The translations under genes and the position numbers were made by a program. Below, in pieces: positions 22,013-32,674 of a stretch of 64,000 nt of DNA. The notes under the pieces are model-generated. The model saw only the letters and a list, made by a program, of their open reading frames with translations. It made no database searches and was not told the DNA's origin. Source of the DNA: Xenoacremonium recifei. Taxonomy: Eukaryota > Ascomycota > Sordariomycetes > Hypocreales > Nectriaceae. Each line of letters opens with the position of its first letter. Position 1 is the stretch's first letter. The stretch covers positions 62,001-126,000 of the forward strand of contig WOFQ01000068.1 in the NCBI GenBank assembly GCA_012184525.1, given 5' to 3'.

Positions 22013-23761
22013 TTACACATAAATCCTGCCCTCCCACGGCTGGAGCGTTAGGTCCTTCAACTTACTCCCATCATCAATGTTAGACAAGGAGATTGAGGTT
22101 GATCGGCCAGAAATCTCATCCGGCCACGTAAAGTCCTGTTCTTTATCTGAGAAATTCAACAATGTGATAGCCTGTGACCCGTTACTTATTTTATGGCAAG
22201 CAATAATGTTGGGATTGCCAAGATTGACGAGCTCAAAATGGCCATGGCCGAGGAGTGCAAAATGTTTCTTGCGGAACGCAATCGCACGCTTCCAGAATTG
22301 CAGCAAACTTCTCGAGTCGCTGAGCTGATCTTTTACGTTGATCTCGCGATAGTTGTCGTGAACTCGAGCCCAAGGCTTTCCATTCGTGAAGCCGCCTTCG
22401 TGAGAATCATCCCACTGGACAGGCGTCCGGGAATGATCCCGCGCAATGAGCTGTATTGCGTCCATAGCCCGAGTAAGTGCGGCGTCCCGGGTTGCTTTGT
22501 CTGGATACTGACGGGAAGCCACCATTTTGAAGTGATCTATTGTCAGAAGATCTTTGTACTCATCAATAGGCCACTCTTTCGGCATGTTCAACATCCCTAT
22601 CTCTTGCCCCTGATAGATAAAGAGCGTCCCCGTGAGTGAAATGAGCATGATAGCGAGCATCTTGCCTGATCGCATCTGCAACTCAGGATCACTGGATCCA
22701 AATCGGGAGATAGACCGGCCCTGATCATGATTCTCCAGGAAGGAAGTTGTCCATCCACCCAGATTAGCGATGTTTTGTTGTTTCTCAAGTGAGACTGCAA
22801 AGTCATTGAGAGTGTACGGTACAGATTCTAGCTTCACTGGTTTACCATGACCTAGAGTCACAGTGTTGAACAGAAAGACCATGTTCAGTTGCTTTGCTTC
22901 GGGGTGCACATACATCAGAACTTTCTCTGCCGTATGCGTGTGTGGAAGCTCTCCCACGGTCATCATATCGTGACCAGAAAAGGCTTCTGTCACTATTTCT
23001 CTCATGAACTCATGCATCCGCGGTCCATTCGCAAAGAACTCAGCAGCAGGCTGAAATTCGGCTGTTGGATCGGTGATCGGCGCATCGGGGAATGTCATGA
23101 CCTTGCTGTACAGGTTGCAAGTATCCACGCGGAAGCCATCCACCCCTTTGTTGAGCCAAAATTTAATGGCACTTTGATGAATTGCCTTTCGAGTTTCTGC
23201 ATAATCCCAGTTTAAATCTGGTTGCTCTGGCGAGAACAGGTGGAAGTAATATTCCTGTGTATGTTCATCCCACTCCCAGACTGAGCCTCCCACGTTAGCA
23301 CGCCAATTCGTTGGCGGGTGGCGGACGCCATCAATGTAACGTGGCGGGCGCCATATATAAAAATCTCGCTTTGGAGATGTCTTTGAGCTTCGTGATTCTT
23401 GAAACCAAGCGTGTTGGTCCGATGTATGATTGATCACGAGGTCGAGGATAAGGCGCATGCCTTTGGCATGGCATTCTTGGATCAGCTGGTCCATATCCTC
23501 AAGTGTGCCATAGGGTGGATATACGTTCTCGTAATCAGAGATATCGTAGCCCATATCAATCTGAGGGCTGTCGTACATAGGTGAAAGCCAGATAACATCC
23601 ACACCAACGTCCTTCAGATATGACAATTTGCTGATGAGTCCTGGGATGTCTCCGATCCCATCGTCGTTGGAGTCTTTGAAGCTGGCAGGCCAAACTTGAT
23701 ATACCACCGCTGTTTTCCACCATGGGTAATTTTGCAACATCGCGGTCGAAGTTTCATCCAT
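22013..23761 (-). CDS. malT: Intracellular alpha-glucosidase (maltase), GH13
   Basis: Intronless, 582 residues, the normal size for fungal maltases, starting at the ATG at 23761 (MDETSTAMLQNYPWWK). No signal peptide, so cytosolic. The (beta/alpha)8 GH13 motifs are present: DLVINHTSDQHAWF; GFRVDTCNLYSK with the Asp nucleophile near residue 213; TVGELPHT with the acid/base Glu near 271; and FLENHDQGRSISRFG with the stabilising Asp near 346. The start VVYQVWPASFKDSNDDGIGD is typical of oligo-1,6-glucosidase/maltase. It hydrolyses maltose or isomaltose brought in by the permease. It converges tail-to-tail with the activator (only 35 bp between stops) and is divergent from a sulfatase. The name rests on family and synteny with the Aspergillus MAL cluster. 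Val/Gly before the catalytic Glu suggests maltase preference, but this is not decided here. Confidence 0.9.
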   Translation of the reverse strand: MDETSTAMLQNYPWWKTAVVYQVWPASFKDSNDDGIGDIPGLISKLSYLKDVGVDVIWLSPMYDSPQIDMGYDISDYENVYPPYGTLEDMDQLIQECHAKGMRLILDLVINHTSDQHAWFQESRSSKTSPKRDFYIWRPPRYIDGVRHPPTNWRANVGGSVWEWDEHTQEYYFHLFSPEQPDLNWDYAETRKAIHQSAIKFWLNKGVDGFRVDTCNLYSKVMTFPDAPITDPTAEFQPAAEFFANGPRMHEFMREIVTEAFSGHDMMTVGELPHTHTAEKVLMYVHPEAKQLNMVFLFNTVTLGHGKPVKLESVPYTLNDFAVSLEKQQNIANLGGWTTSFLENHDQGRSISRFGSSDPELQMRSGKMLAIMLISLTGTLFIYQGQEIGMLNMPKEWPIDEYKDLLTIDHFKMVASRQYPDKATRDAALTRAMDAIQLIARDHSRTPVQWDDSHEGGFTNGKPWARVHDNYREINVKDQLSDSRSLLQFWKRAIAFRKKHFALLGHGHFELVNLGNPNIIACHKISNGSQAITLLNFSDKEQDFTWPDEISGRSTSISLSNIDDGSKLKDLTLQPWEGRIYV

Positions 23762-24081
23762 CTCTGCTCCGTATTTTGACAATAGCTGAGTAGCGGAAGA
23801 TCAAGAATTGCAAGAGTTCTAAAAAGTGGTCAGATTGTAAGAAGTGAGAAGCGTATCAAGACTGCACAGCTGCGGGATACCCTGATTAAGCCAAAACTCG
23901 AGACATCTATGTAAGGATTCTTAGAAGATCGTTGACAATCTTCTAATCTCTTGAGTCAAGCAGTGAGTCTTCTTCACGGGTCCAAGAGATCCATTCTTAA
24001 ACTGAACCCCTCAGACCGTCTCCGCTCGTGGACTAGGCTCCCCGCGCGGAGGAGCCTCTTGTCGTAATTTGATTCGTGAAA

Positions 24082-24093
24082 ACTCGGGCCGGA
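24082..24093 (+). promoter_or_regulatory. CGG-N-CCG element 2
   Basis: ACTCGGGCCGGA, identical to element 4; about 320 bp upstream of the maltase start and 430 bp upstream of the sulfatase start. Confidence 0.55.
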
Positions 24094-24147
24094 CAAAACA
24101 TGACATCAACTCTCCCGGATTCTTCTAAAGACTTGGGTTTGTTCAAA

Positions 24148-24159
24148 TTCGGACCGAGG
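24148..24159 (-). promoter_or_regulatory. CGG-N-CCG element 3 (weaker)
   Basis: Minus strand reads CCTCGGTCCGAA. It keeps CTCGGNCCG but departs from the consensus at the ends. Confidence 0.4.
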
Positions 24160-24326
24160 CGATGTGGGCGACGTCTTTGACTAATGTATTCACATTGGCT
24201 AATATCAGCCTGCGGTGTTTGACAAACATCAATAAGAATTGAGGCCTTTTATTTTTTTTATGAGACGTAAGGGGATTTTAGATCTTTTTGGTCCCCTAAT
24301 CCAAACCTGTCCCTTGGTTCGTCAAT

Positions 24327-24338
24327 ACTCGGGCCGGA
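24327..24338 (+). promoter_or_regulatory. CGG-N-CCG element 4
   Basis: ACTCGGGCCGGA, about 185 bp upstream of the sulfatase ATG. Confidence 0.55.
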
Positions 24339-24523
24339 GCAAAAATGTAGAAGCGAAGTAAGAATATGCTCAGCGATGAAACGACATCGGAGGACGAGTC
24401 ATAATTCCAAAATAGCCCTAGATGCTCAAATAGAGCCGCCTAGATTTCAGATGCCTCCCTTAAGTCTCGGCGTGACACCACGGACCTAACCTTGCGAAGA
24501 CCGCACATCATCTCTCATCCACG

Positions 24524-26056
24524 ATGACCAAACAACCCAACTTCCTCTTTATTCTAGCTGACGATCACGCAGCGAAAGCTATCAGCTGCTACGGAGCAGG
24601 AATCAATCACACACCAAACATCGATCGGATCGCGAAAGAGGGCATCAGGTTCGACCACTGCTATGTAACAAACTCGATTTGCACACCCAGTCGGGCGGCG
24701 ATATTGACAGGCACTTACAATCATGTAAACGGTGTTGTCACGCTGGCAAGCAAGATCAACAAACGTCTCCCGAATGTCGCAAAATGCCTTCGCGGTGGGG
24801 GTTACCAGACTGCCATGGTCGGAAAATGGCATTTAGGAGAGGGAGAAGACCATGAGCCAACAGGCTTTGACTACTGGTCTGTAGTCCCCGGCCAGGGATC
24901 GTATTTTGATCCTGAGTTTATTGAAGAAACTGGCTCGCACTTTGAGGAAGGCTATGCGACGGATATCATCACAGACAAGTCGTTGGATTGGATCAAAAAG
25001 CGCGATCCGAGCAAGCCTTTCTTCCTGATGTGCCACCACAAGGCACCTCACCGCTCATGGGAGTGCCACCCACGGCATCGAAATCTCTACCAAGAAGACG
25101 TTCGCGTGCCCGAGACGTACGATGATGATTATAAGAACCGCGCTGCGGCGGCGGCTGCCGCTAAGATGCGCGTCGACGCCGATTTGACATACTTCGATCT
25201 TGGCTTAGCCCAGCCGGACGGTGGTGTTGAAGTTGGTGAACCAGTCCGACCCGGCGAGTGGGAGCGCAAAGTTCCATGCCCCGACGATGTCTCCAGAATG
25301 CGATTAGTCGATCGTGATACAGGCGAGTCCTTCACCTTCTCATCTAAAGAAGAGCTGCGATATTGGAAGTATCAGCGATACATCAAGCGCTACCTACGGA
25401 CTATTCAATCTATTGACGATAACGTCGGCCGGATGCTGGACTACTTGGATGAAAGCGGATTGGCGGAGAACACGGTGGTGATCTATAGCTCTGACCAAGG
25501 CTTTTTCTTGGGTGATCACGGCTGGTTTGACAAGCGGTATATGTACGAAGAATCATTCCAGATGCCATTCTTGATACGTTACCCGGCAGGAGTTGAGGTT
25601 CCAGGCTCAATTTGCAACGATATTATCTGCAATGTGGACTTTGCGGCATCATGGCTGGATCTCGCGGGTCTTACCATCCCATCCTTCATGCAAGGCCGCT
25701 CTATCAGGCCCCTTCTACAGCGTAGGAATGAGAAAGAGCTGTTCAACCCTTGGCCACAAGTCGCGTACCACCGGTACTGGATGCACCAAGATAGCAACCA
25801 CAACACTTATGCCCATTACGGAATTCGCAATCAGCGATACAAGCTCATCTACTGGTACAACGAGGGCTTGGGGATAGAGGGTACGTTAACGGGTGGACAG
25901 GACAAAGAGTGGGAGCTTTTCGACTGCGAGAAAGACCCTCTTGAGCTGTTCAATGTCTTCAGCGAAGAAGGCTACGCTGAAATTGCGCAGTCAATGATCA
26001 AGGAGCTGAACAAGAAGATGGCCGAGATTGGCGATGAGGCTATGCACAATATTTAG
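24524..26056 (+). CDS. Type I sulfatase, cytosolic
   Basis: Intronless, 510 residues. Metal-binding DD at 13-14 (LFILADDHAAKAISCYGAG) and formylglycine site C-T-P-S-R at 53-57 (SICTPSRAAILTG) are intact, followed by VGKWHLG. The second metal/substrate block is IYSSDQGFFLGDHGWFDKR. There is no signal peptide or membrane anchor. Type I sulfatases hydrolyse sulfate esters after the Cys is oxidised to formylglycine. The C-terminal WELFDCEKDPLELFNVF is typical of N-sulfoglucosamine/aryl-type family members, often written 'sulfatase, putative'. An Ala run (NRAAAAAAAKMR) lies in a surface insertion. It is divergent from the maltase and upstream of a sugar MFS gene, and shares the CGG-N-CCG element with them, so a sulfated sugar as substrate is possible. 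The true substrate cannot be read from sequence. Confidence 0.88.
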   Translation: MTKQPNFLFILADDHAAKAISCYGAGINHTPNIDRIAKEGIRFDHCYVTNSICTPSRAAILTGTYNHVNGVVTLASKINKRLPNVAKCLRGGGYQTAMVGKWHLGEGEDHEPTGFDYWSVVPGQGSYFDPEFIEETGSHFEEGYATDIITDKSLDWIKKRDPSKPFFLMCHHKAPHRSWECHPRHRNLYQEDVRVPETYDDDYKNRAAAAAAAKMRVDADLTYFDLGLAQPDGGVEVGEPVRPGEWERKVPCPDDVSRMRLVDRDTGESFTFSSKEELRYWKYQRYIKRYLRTIQSIDDNVGRMLDYLDESGLAENTVVIYSSDQGFFLGDHGWFDKRYMYEESFQMPFLIRYPAGVEVPGSICNDIICNVDFAASWLDLAGLTIPSFMQGRSIRPLLQRRNEKELFNPWPQVAYHRYWMHQDSNHNTYAHYGIRNQRYKLIYWYNEGLGIEGTLTGGQDKEWELFDCEKDPLELFNVFSEEGYAEIAQSMIKELNKKMAEIGDEAMHNI

Positions 26057-26478
26057 ATTTAGAGACAGGATATAAAAGACTTATCAAGTATACGAGAGTT
26101 ATTCCACAGGGTAGATAATTATTGAAAAATCCTTTAACGGAAGAAAGCATGATAATACTCTACCGAGTGAATAAGAGGGAGGCATAAGCCCTTGATTTCG
26201 GACGCAAACCCCGCCCGAGCAGTTGCCTTCTGCAAGAGTCTTTACACTTATTTCCAAGCAAGAGTTCAGAGAACTTGGTTCGTTAGCTAGTTCGTCCTTG
26301 GTCCGTTTGAGATCCAGATCGTGAAGGATGGTGTGAGAGCGCTGAAGTCGAACGCGGCATGATCTAGATCATGAGACTCCTCCAATCCGATGCCTTATTT
26401 GCGACAAAAACATTGCACTATGAGCTAAATCTCGCCTGAATAAGGTTATTGGGTCGTGCATCCATATGATTGGAAAGA

Positions 26479-26490
26479 ACTCGGACCGGA
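26479..26490 (+). promoter_or_regulatory. CGG-N-CCG element 5
   Basis: ACTCGGACCGGA, differing from elements 2 and 4 only at the central base; in the long upstream region of the sugar transporter. Confidence 0.55.
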
Positions 26491-26540
26491 GTGACGCAGG
26501 TGACAGCAGATTTGGGCGTGCTGCGCGTTGATTGGTAAAA

Positions 26541-26552
26541 GCTCGGCCCGGG
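26541..26552 (+). promoter_or_regulatory. CGG-N-CCG element 6
   Basis: GCTCGGCCCGGG, nearly the same as element 1; 51 bp downstream of element 5. Confidence 0.5.
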
Positions 26553-27365
26553 CTGAAGTGCCCAAGAAAGCTGAAGGACTCTAAAGAGCCCGAGGAGGGA
26601 CATTAGTTTAACAACGGTTCGTGCCCCAGCTAGAAGCTAAATGTAGAAGGGTAACTGTGCGAATTTCGGGCCACGGGCTCCGAGACCCGAACGTCGAAGT
26701 TGAAGGGTGATAGGTATCTGAGTTGTTTTAGCAGCACATACCTGGCGACATTCGACCCAGGAAGAAGTCAAGTACGTTTCACTTGGCATGCAGCATAGTT
26801 GTTCCCTCCTCAAACTAAGTTACCCAACCAAAGGTTACGTGCTGGCAAAAGTCAACAGAGTGGAATAGTACTTGAGTGGCCACAAGCCTTACGTATTGTG
26901 CAACCTAAGGGTCCAAGAGGTTCTTAGCAACAAAAAAGAGTTCCTAGGTTCGATGCGATCGCTTTTCATCGTACATACTCCCGCGTCCAGGGGGGCAGCC
27001 GAAGACTGAAGCCTTCAGGTCATGCTTCTAGAGTAACTTTAGAGAACAGGCGGGGGGTTGTGCGGAGCTAGCCGGTCATGGGGATCAATCCGGGGTACGC
27101 AAGGACTGACTTCCAAACAGGATAACAGACGCCATCAGTTCAGTGCCTGACTCAAGATCTTGGCGGCGGAAGTAGTCAGTCTCGCGTAGTCTGACCTATT
27201 ACCCCGCTGAGCCCAAAAAGGCATCCCTGGCAGATGCTTCTTATAAAATATTAAAGAGCGGTCGATATCCCACGTTTTGATCTTTCACCAACACTCCAAT
27301 TTCCGAATTCCTCTATTTTGACTACCTGCTAGAAGATCAGGATTCCACAAAGATCAAATTCGACG

Positions 27366-29136
27366 ATGTCCAAACACTCCCGCTGGCGTGATGGCACGGC
27401 GTATCTTTGGTACTGTGCGTTTGTGTTTTCCTGGGGAAACATCCTCTTCGGGATTGATACGGGATCCTTTGGCAGCATCCAGTCTCTCCCTTCGTTCCTC
27501 AGTGTCTTCGGTGTCAAACAGGCCGACGGATCACTCATACTTCCATCCACCAGGAAAGCAATCATGAACTCCAGTTGGTGTCTCTACAAAACACCTTTGT
27601 GTCTCTGGTGACTAACCATGTGTATCAAGTCGTTTGGCCTGGGAAGCTTCTCGGGACTATGGTCTTCGAGCCCGTACTTGAGCGACTGGGTTATAAGAAA
27701 ACGATGTATATCTGTTGCTTCATACAGGTCGTTGGGGTCACTAGTGAGTGAAACGACAGCGTCTCGAGCAACGTTGGCAACTGATAATACTTTCTCCTCT
27801 TAGTTGAAATAACGGCCAAGGAATGGATCCAATTCTCATTCGGCCGGATCGTGGCATATTTCGGAGCTGGCATCATTGAGAATGCAGTACCTGCATATCA
27901 AGCCGAAATCGTGCCCTCTGCACTCCGAGGATTCTTCACAGGGTCCTTGATCTCTTTGACAACTCTTGGTAATATGTGGGGGGCTGGTATGGGCCGTGGC
28001 CTGGCAAACAACACGACAGACGGCTGGATGATTGCCGTAGGTGTTCAATATATACCGGCCTTCATCATTGCTGTTGCTCTGCCCTTTACAATCGGTACGT
28101 CAATCACGCTGGAGAATATTATTTCAGTAGAGCAATCATGCTAATTATCTGTCTCGCCAGAATCTCCCCGATGGCTCATCCTCAAAGGCCAGAAAGACCT
28201 CGCACTGGAAAACTTCAACAAGATCCGCCCAAAACATCTAGTCGAAAACGGTTCGACCAATATTGAGGTTAATGCCATCGTTCTTGCCAACGAAAATGAA
28301 ACCGGAACAGACCAAGGGAAGTGGCTTGATCTATTCAGAGGTACACACTTAGGTCGCACGATCCTCGCATCCCTCCTTTTCTTCTTCCAGCAAACCACAG
28401 GATCGCAATTTGTTAACTCATATGCCCCGACCTTCTTCAAGTCTATGGGATTAGGGGATAAATCCTTTACATACACCTTCGTTGCTCAGACTGCCGGATT
28501 CGTGTCAGCCTCTACTGTTTTATTTGCTGTTGATGCATTCGGCCGACGTCCCGTGCTGATACCTGGCATGTTACTGGCTGCGATCTTCAACTTCCTTATT
28601 GCTGGATTTGGAGAGAACGCAAACCCCTCAACAGCTGGCATGAACACAGTCATTGCGTCTCTTATCCTACTCCAGATGTGTGTGAAGTTTTCGGCATCAA
28701 CGTTGGCATATCTCGTCACAGCAGAGATAGGTGGTACCAAACTCCGCAAGAAAAGTAAGTTGGCGAGGTTGTCGAACTATTGTTTAGAAGATTTGCTCAC
28801 AAAGTCTTAGCTATGGCCTTTGCTACTGCGGTCGACGTTCTCTCTGCTTTTGTCACGACTTTCACACTACCTTATCTTCTTGGTGATCCCGCAAATCTCA
28901 AAGCCAAGGTTGGATGGATCATGGGTGGATTGGCCTTTGTTGGATTTCTCGTATGTATCTTCTTCGTGCCTGAGCTTAAAAATCGGTCATTGGAAGAAGT
29001 GGACGAGCTGTATGACGCCAAGATCTGGGCGTGGCAGTTCAGCAAGTACCAGACTACGGGTATTGGGCAGCAGATTGCTCAGGCTGAAGGAATTGATGTC
29101 CACAATGCAACAGCTAGGAAACTCGAGGAAGACTGA
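27366..29136 (+). CDS. MFS sugar transporter (lactose/hexose permease-like)
   Basis: Model: join(27366..27573, 27630..27743, 27804..28094, 28161..28754, 28811..29136), 510 residues. The four introns are 56, 60, 66 and 56 nt, all phase 1. Sugar-porter signatures: DTGSFGSIQSLPSFLSVFG in helix 1; FEPVLERLGYKKTMYI after helix 2; FGRIVAYFGAGIIENAVPAYQAEIVP; IESPRWLILKGQ; DAFGRRPVL after helix 8; VPELKNRSLEEVDELYDAKI at the end. The form with GAGIIENAVPAYQAE is typical of fungal alpha-glucoside/general sugar permeases. Twelve transmembrane helices are expected. Its place in the block with maltase, sulfatase and the shared CGG-N-CCG element suggests uptake of the sugar handled by that sulfatase; this is an inference. 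Confidence 0.88.
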
Positions 29137-31006
29137 TGAATCTCGGTGGCCTTGGCTTGAAATTTGTGGAACCGGAACACAGTTGGAAATATCACATGGA
29201 ATCTAAAAGCCAAATACCTTCAAGCTACGTTTTTTGCTTCTACTTTCATCACATAACGCCAGGCAAAGAAGAAGGAAGAAAAAAGGGGAAATGAAACAAG
29301 AAAACCTCAATAGGAGTTATTTACTTACTAGAAAAACTCTTATTATATCTCCTATGCGTGATTCTCTCCTCGTTCAATGATGCAGAAAAAAATACCACCT
29401 ATATGTATAGGGTAGCCAGAAATTCAAAGGCTTCTGCCCCCCACTTTACATGCGACACATATAAGCCCATCCCGCTGGATCACCAGCCTCATCTGTAATG
29501 GTTCAGCGCCCGGACAAGCCGGAAGGAGAGTCGTGTAAGAAGCTGAGCCGACGACGTTATCTCCACCGGATGGGAGTTACAAGTAAAAAGGGCGTTCGGT
29601 TAGTTCACTAACTGCGCGCGGCCGGGATCTGCTGGTCACTGCCGTCACTGCTGATGCGTCTGCAATTCCCTGTTCCCTGGCTGAGAAGCTCCGCGGCAAG
29701 TCGGAAGTCGATTCCAGGGCTGTGCGTGACGCTATTCGCGGGCTGCCTCAGATTTACAGATCCTGCTGAGCCTGAACACGAGAGAAGTCTAACAGGTGTG
29801 AAAGCCTCATTCATCATTACTCTGGGGCTTGGGCCTCAAGTTGGGCTGTTGGGAAGGGAGTGCATGCCGCGGAGGCAGCCTTGATTGGAGTGTATTTGCG
29901 GGAGATCGTCTAGCGGCCGTCACAGTCACAGTCACAATCACACTGGCTAACATTGCTCCCGCCCAGCCTCCGAGTTGCAACTGATTGGGTCAGGGAGGGC
30001 CGTTAGTCGAAGCCCCATCAGCATCGATAGGCCAACAGAGACACCACTTGTCGAGCCCTGACCGGCCCAAGCAGCGGCCTCCCGCTCCAAGAGAGACGGG
30101 ACGCTACCGCTGCAGCGGCGCCTGACGAGACCTGAGGCGGCAGACCAGGGGAGGAAGCCGGCAGAAGCGGTTCGAGCAGAGCAGAAGACGGCGAGATTCG
30201 AGGAGGCGCGGGTGAGACCATTTTGACGCTCGCATCTCCCCAGATTCGAGGGAGCCCGTGAAGAAGGGAGGCGAGCTGTCTGGGATCAGGGGTTGAATGG
30301 TGCGGGAAGAGGAAGCTGAAGAGGAGGTCGGGGCGGCGGCACAACTCGACTAGTTACTGCACATATAACTGCACGTTGCCATCATCGTCCTGCATCCCGC
30401 ACCGGCTTGCAGGATTTTCTGCTCTTTGTTTGGGCCTCCCATCCGTCAGATCCTGTTCAGTCTGCACTGCAACCTGACGTCGTTGCGAGACGGCGCATTT
30501 CCCCCCTGATCGTCATCTTCACAGCAGCAGATCGTCTCTGCAGTATTTGAGCATCCCGGATCCCTTCGTTCTTGGAACCTGTCGAAACTCGCTTCGAAGA
30601 CTCACCTCACCGACTCACTTATTCCTCTCATCTCATCCAGCCTTCAGCGAGCTTCAGTGGATCTTCCCGATCGCCCCGGCTGTCAGCGGGTACTTCGAGG
30701 CTACCAAGCGAGGCCTTCCGGCGCCAATCCTTACCCTCCAGCTCCACTGGCCGGCCACCTGGAGCCACCTGGAGCTCCCCTGAGCACCTGAAAGCCCCGC
30801 CTCCTGGGGCCGTGGATACCTGACCAGTACCTAACGGGTACTTCCAGTTGATTTGAAGTCTGGGCGGTCTGCGATAGAAGAGCATCCCAGGGTATCGCGA
30901 CCTCTTCTCTCTTCCACTGTCTGTCCCGTCTTGTTGAGCAAGACAAACCACCAACAACCGCTTGACCGCACGGGAGGGGCCTCACAGCCTCTCAGAGCCT
31001 GCAACC
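29137..31006. other. Intergenic, with ATG-free leader of the next gene
   Basis: The 3' flank is AT-rich, then GC-rich DNA begins near 29500. A short TCACAG-type tandem tract lies near 29921-29945. From 30300 to 31006 there is no ATG on the + strand, which points to a long transcribed leader for the gene starting at 31007. No gene is supported. Confidence 0.5.
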
Positions 31007-32674
31007 ATGGCGCTCGAGCAAACCATCACCATCGTCAACAACTCGGGTAAAATCATCAGCACCGTAAGTCAAGCACCAACCACCCACTTCGATGTCCGAA
31101 GTGCCTCTCTTGGGCGCATACACTGACAACTGCTCACCCTACAGGGAAAACAACTCTTTTCCATCTTCAAAGAAGCCCAGGCTTCCTACAAAGACAAAAA
31201 GGCCCAGATCAAGTCCGAACGCAGCCTCCAGCGCGCCCAGACGTTCGATCCCCGAACCATCCCCGCAGCAAATCCCTACTACGAAGACGACGAGCAATAT
31301 TACTACGAGCGCGCCCCAAGACGCTCCTTCGATGGCGGCAGTGATCATGGCTCACGGAGAAGCCACCGGACCCGGAGCGTCTACTCACAGCGACGCCTTG
31401 AGGGCGATACTCGCAGCCGCCCAGCACTCACTGAGTACAACCTCAAGACGCTGAGCGAGGTATCGAGCACTGCACCAAGCCGCGCCCCAAGACAGTACAC
31501 GAGCCCGTACGCCGAGACGTTGCCCATGGATATGGCTATATCAAGACGAGACCTGCTTCTCGACGAGACACGGAGTATGGCCCTCACAAATCGCGACCCA
31601 GGCACCATGGCCCGGCGGCGCTCAGAGTCGGAGCTGATGGTGGCCGAGCGGAAACCTCACAAGGAGATCGACATGGACCTCGCCTACGGCAATATTCCGC
31701 CAGATCTGGAGTTCCGAACCGACCTAGATCCCGTTAATAAGGAGAAGACGGCCAAGTCGCTGGTGCGCCGGGTTGAGGGACTGTTAGACGAAGCGCACTG
31801 CGTGCAGCACTCGGCCACAGCCACGATGGCTCATCTTCAGAAGAACCCTCAAGCCGCGGCTGCGGTGGCACTCTCCCTTGCTGAGCTCTCGAAGCTGGTG
31901 ACCAGCATGTCGCCGGCCTTTCTTGGTCTGCTCAAGGGCAGCTCACCCGCTGTCTTCTCACTCTTGGCCTCGCCGCAGTTCCTCATCGGCACCAGCATCG
32001 CAGTGGGCGTTACGGTCGTCATGTTCGGTGGCTGGAAGATCGTCAAGAAGGTCAAGGAGGCGCAGGTAGCCCGCGAGGCGCTGGCCTGGGAGGGCGTGCC
32101 AATGGACCGGCCGGCACCGCTGCGCACGCAGAGCGAGTTCACGACGGGCATGGACGAGGCCTTGATCCTTGACGATGACCTCAGCTCGATTGAGACATGG
32201 CGCCGCGGCATCCCGGCTTTCGGCGAGGACGAGAGCGCCGACCTCGAGCTCATCACGCCCGTGGCTGACAAGGCGGCGCGTGAGGCTTACGAGGAGGAGT
32301 TCGACCTCAAGTCTCGCAAGAGCACTCGCACCAGCCGCACACATCGCAGTCACCGCACTGAGCGAACGGAGCGAACAGAGCGCAGTCACCGGAGCAGCCA
32401 CAGCCATCGCCACCGTTCACACAGCGCCGGCGATGACCGCGGCAGCAGTAGTCGCAGACGTTCACCGGATAGCATCGCCGACAGCGACCGAAGCAGCCAC
32501 CGCAGCGGCCGTAGCAAGCGCAAGGAGCGCGTTGAGATGAAGGCCATTGAGGACGGCAAGGGTCGGCGCAAGAGCGAGACGGAGCTCGTAATCCGGCCCA
32601 AGTCGCAGAACATGCTGAAGGCGCTGTTTAAGAGCAAGGAGAAGAAGGAGCGGCGGGAGATGGTGCTGGCATAG
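31007..32674 (+). CDS. Conserved hypothetical protein with S/R/H-rich tail
   Basis: Model: join(31007..31063, 31145..32674), 528 residues; the 81 nt intron is phase 0. The N-terminus MALEQTITIVNNSGKIIST and the following KQLFSIFKEAQASYKDKKAQ look well conserved. A basic, Tyr-rich disordered region follows. Then comes a long helical, hydrophobic segment (AELSKLVTSMSPAFLGLL; FLIGTSIAVGVTVVMFGGWK) that may insert in or associate with a membrane near residues 285-335. The C-terminal third is an acidic stretch and then a run of RS/RT/SHR units, ending in KALFKSKEKKERREMVLA. I believe ascomycete genomes carry uncharacterised relatives, but I cannot name a domain. The start is supported by CAACCATGG context and the ATG-free upstream region. 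Confidence 0.8.

Larger units (their letters stand above)
23762..24523. promoter_or_regulatory. Divergent region between malT-like and sulfatase genes
   Basis: About 760 bp, AT-richer, with three copies of the CGG-N-CCG element (24082, 24148, 24327). A shared regulator of maltase and sulfatase is the straightforward inference. Confidence 0.5.
26057..27365. other. Intergenic / promoter of sugar transporter
   Basis: A 1.3 kb AT/GC-mixed stretch with two CGG-N-CCG elements (26479, 26541) and no gene. A short upstream TATAAAA-like string (near 27242) lies about 120 bp before the transporter start. Confidence 0.5.

Noticed and set aside
24000..24060. GC-rich palindrome-like string near the sulfatase promoter
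   Set aside because: Imperfect and without loop-forming length; not a convincing terminator or element.
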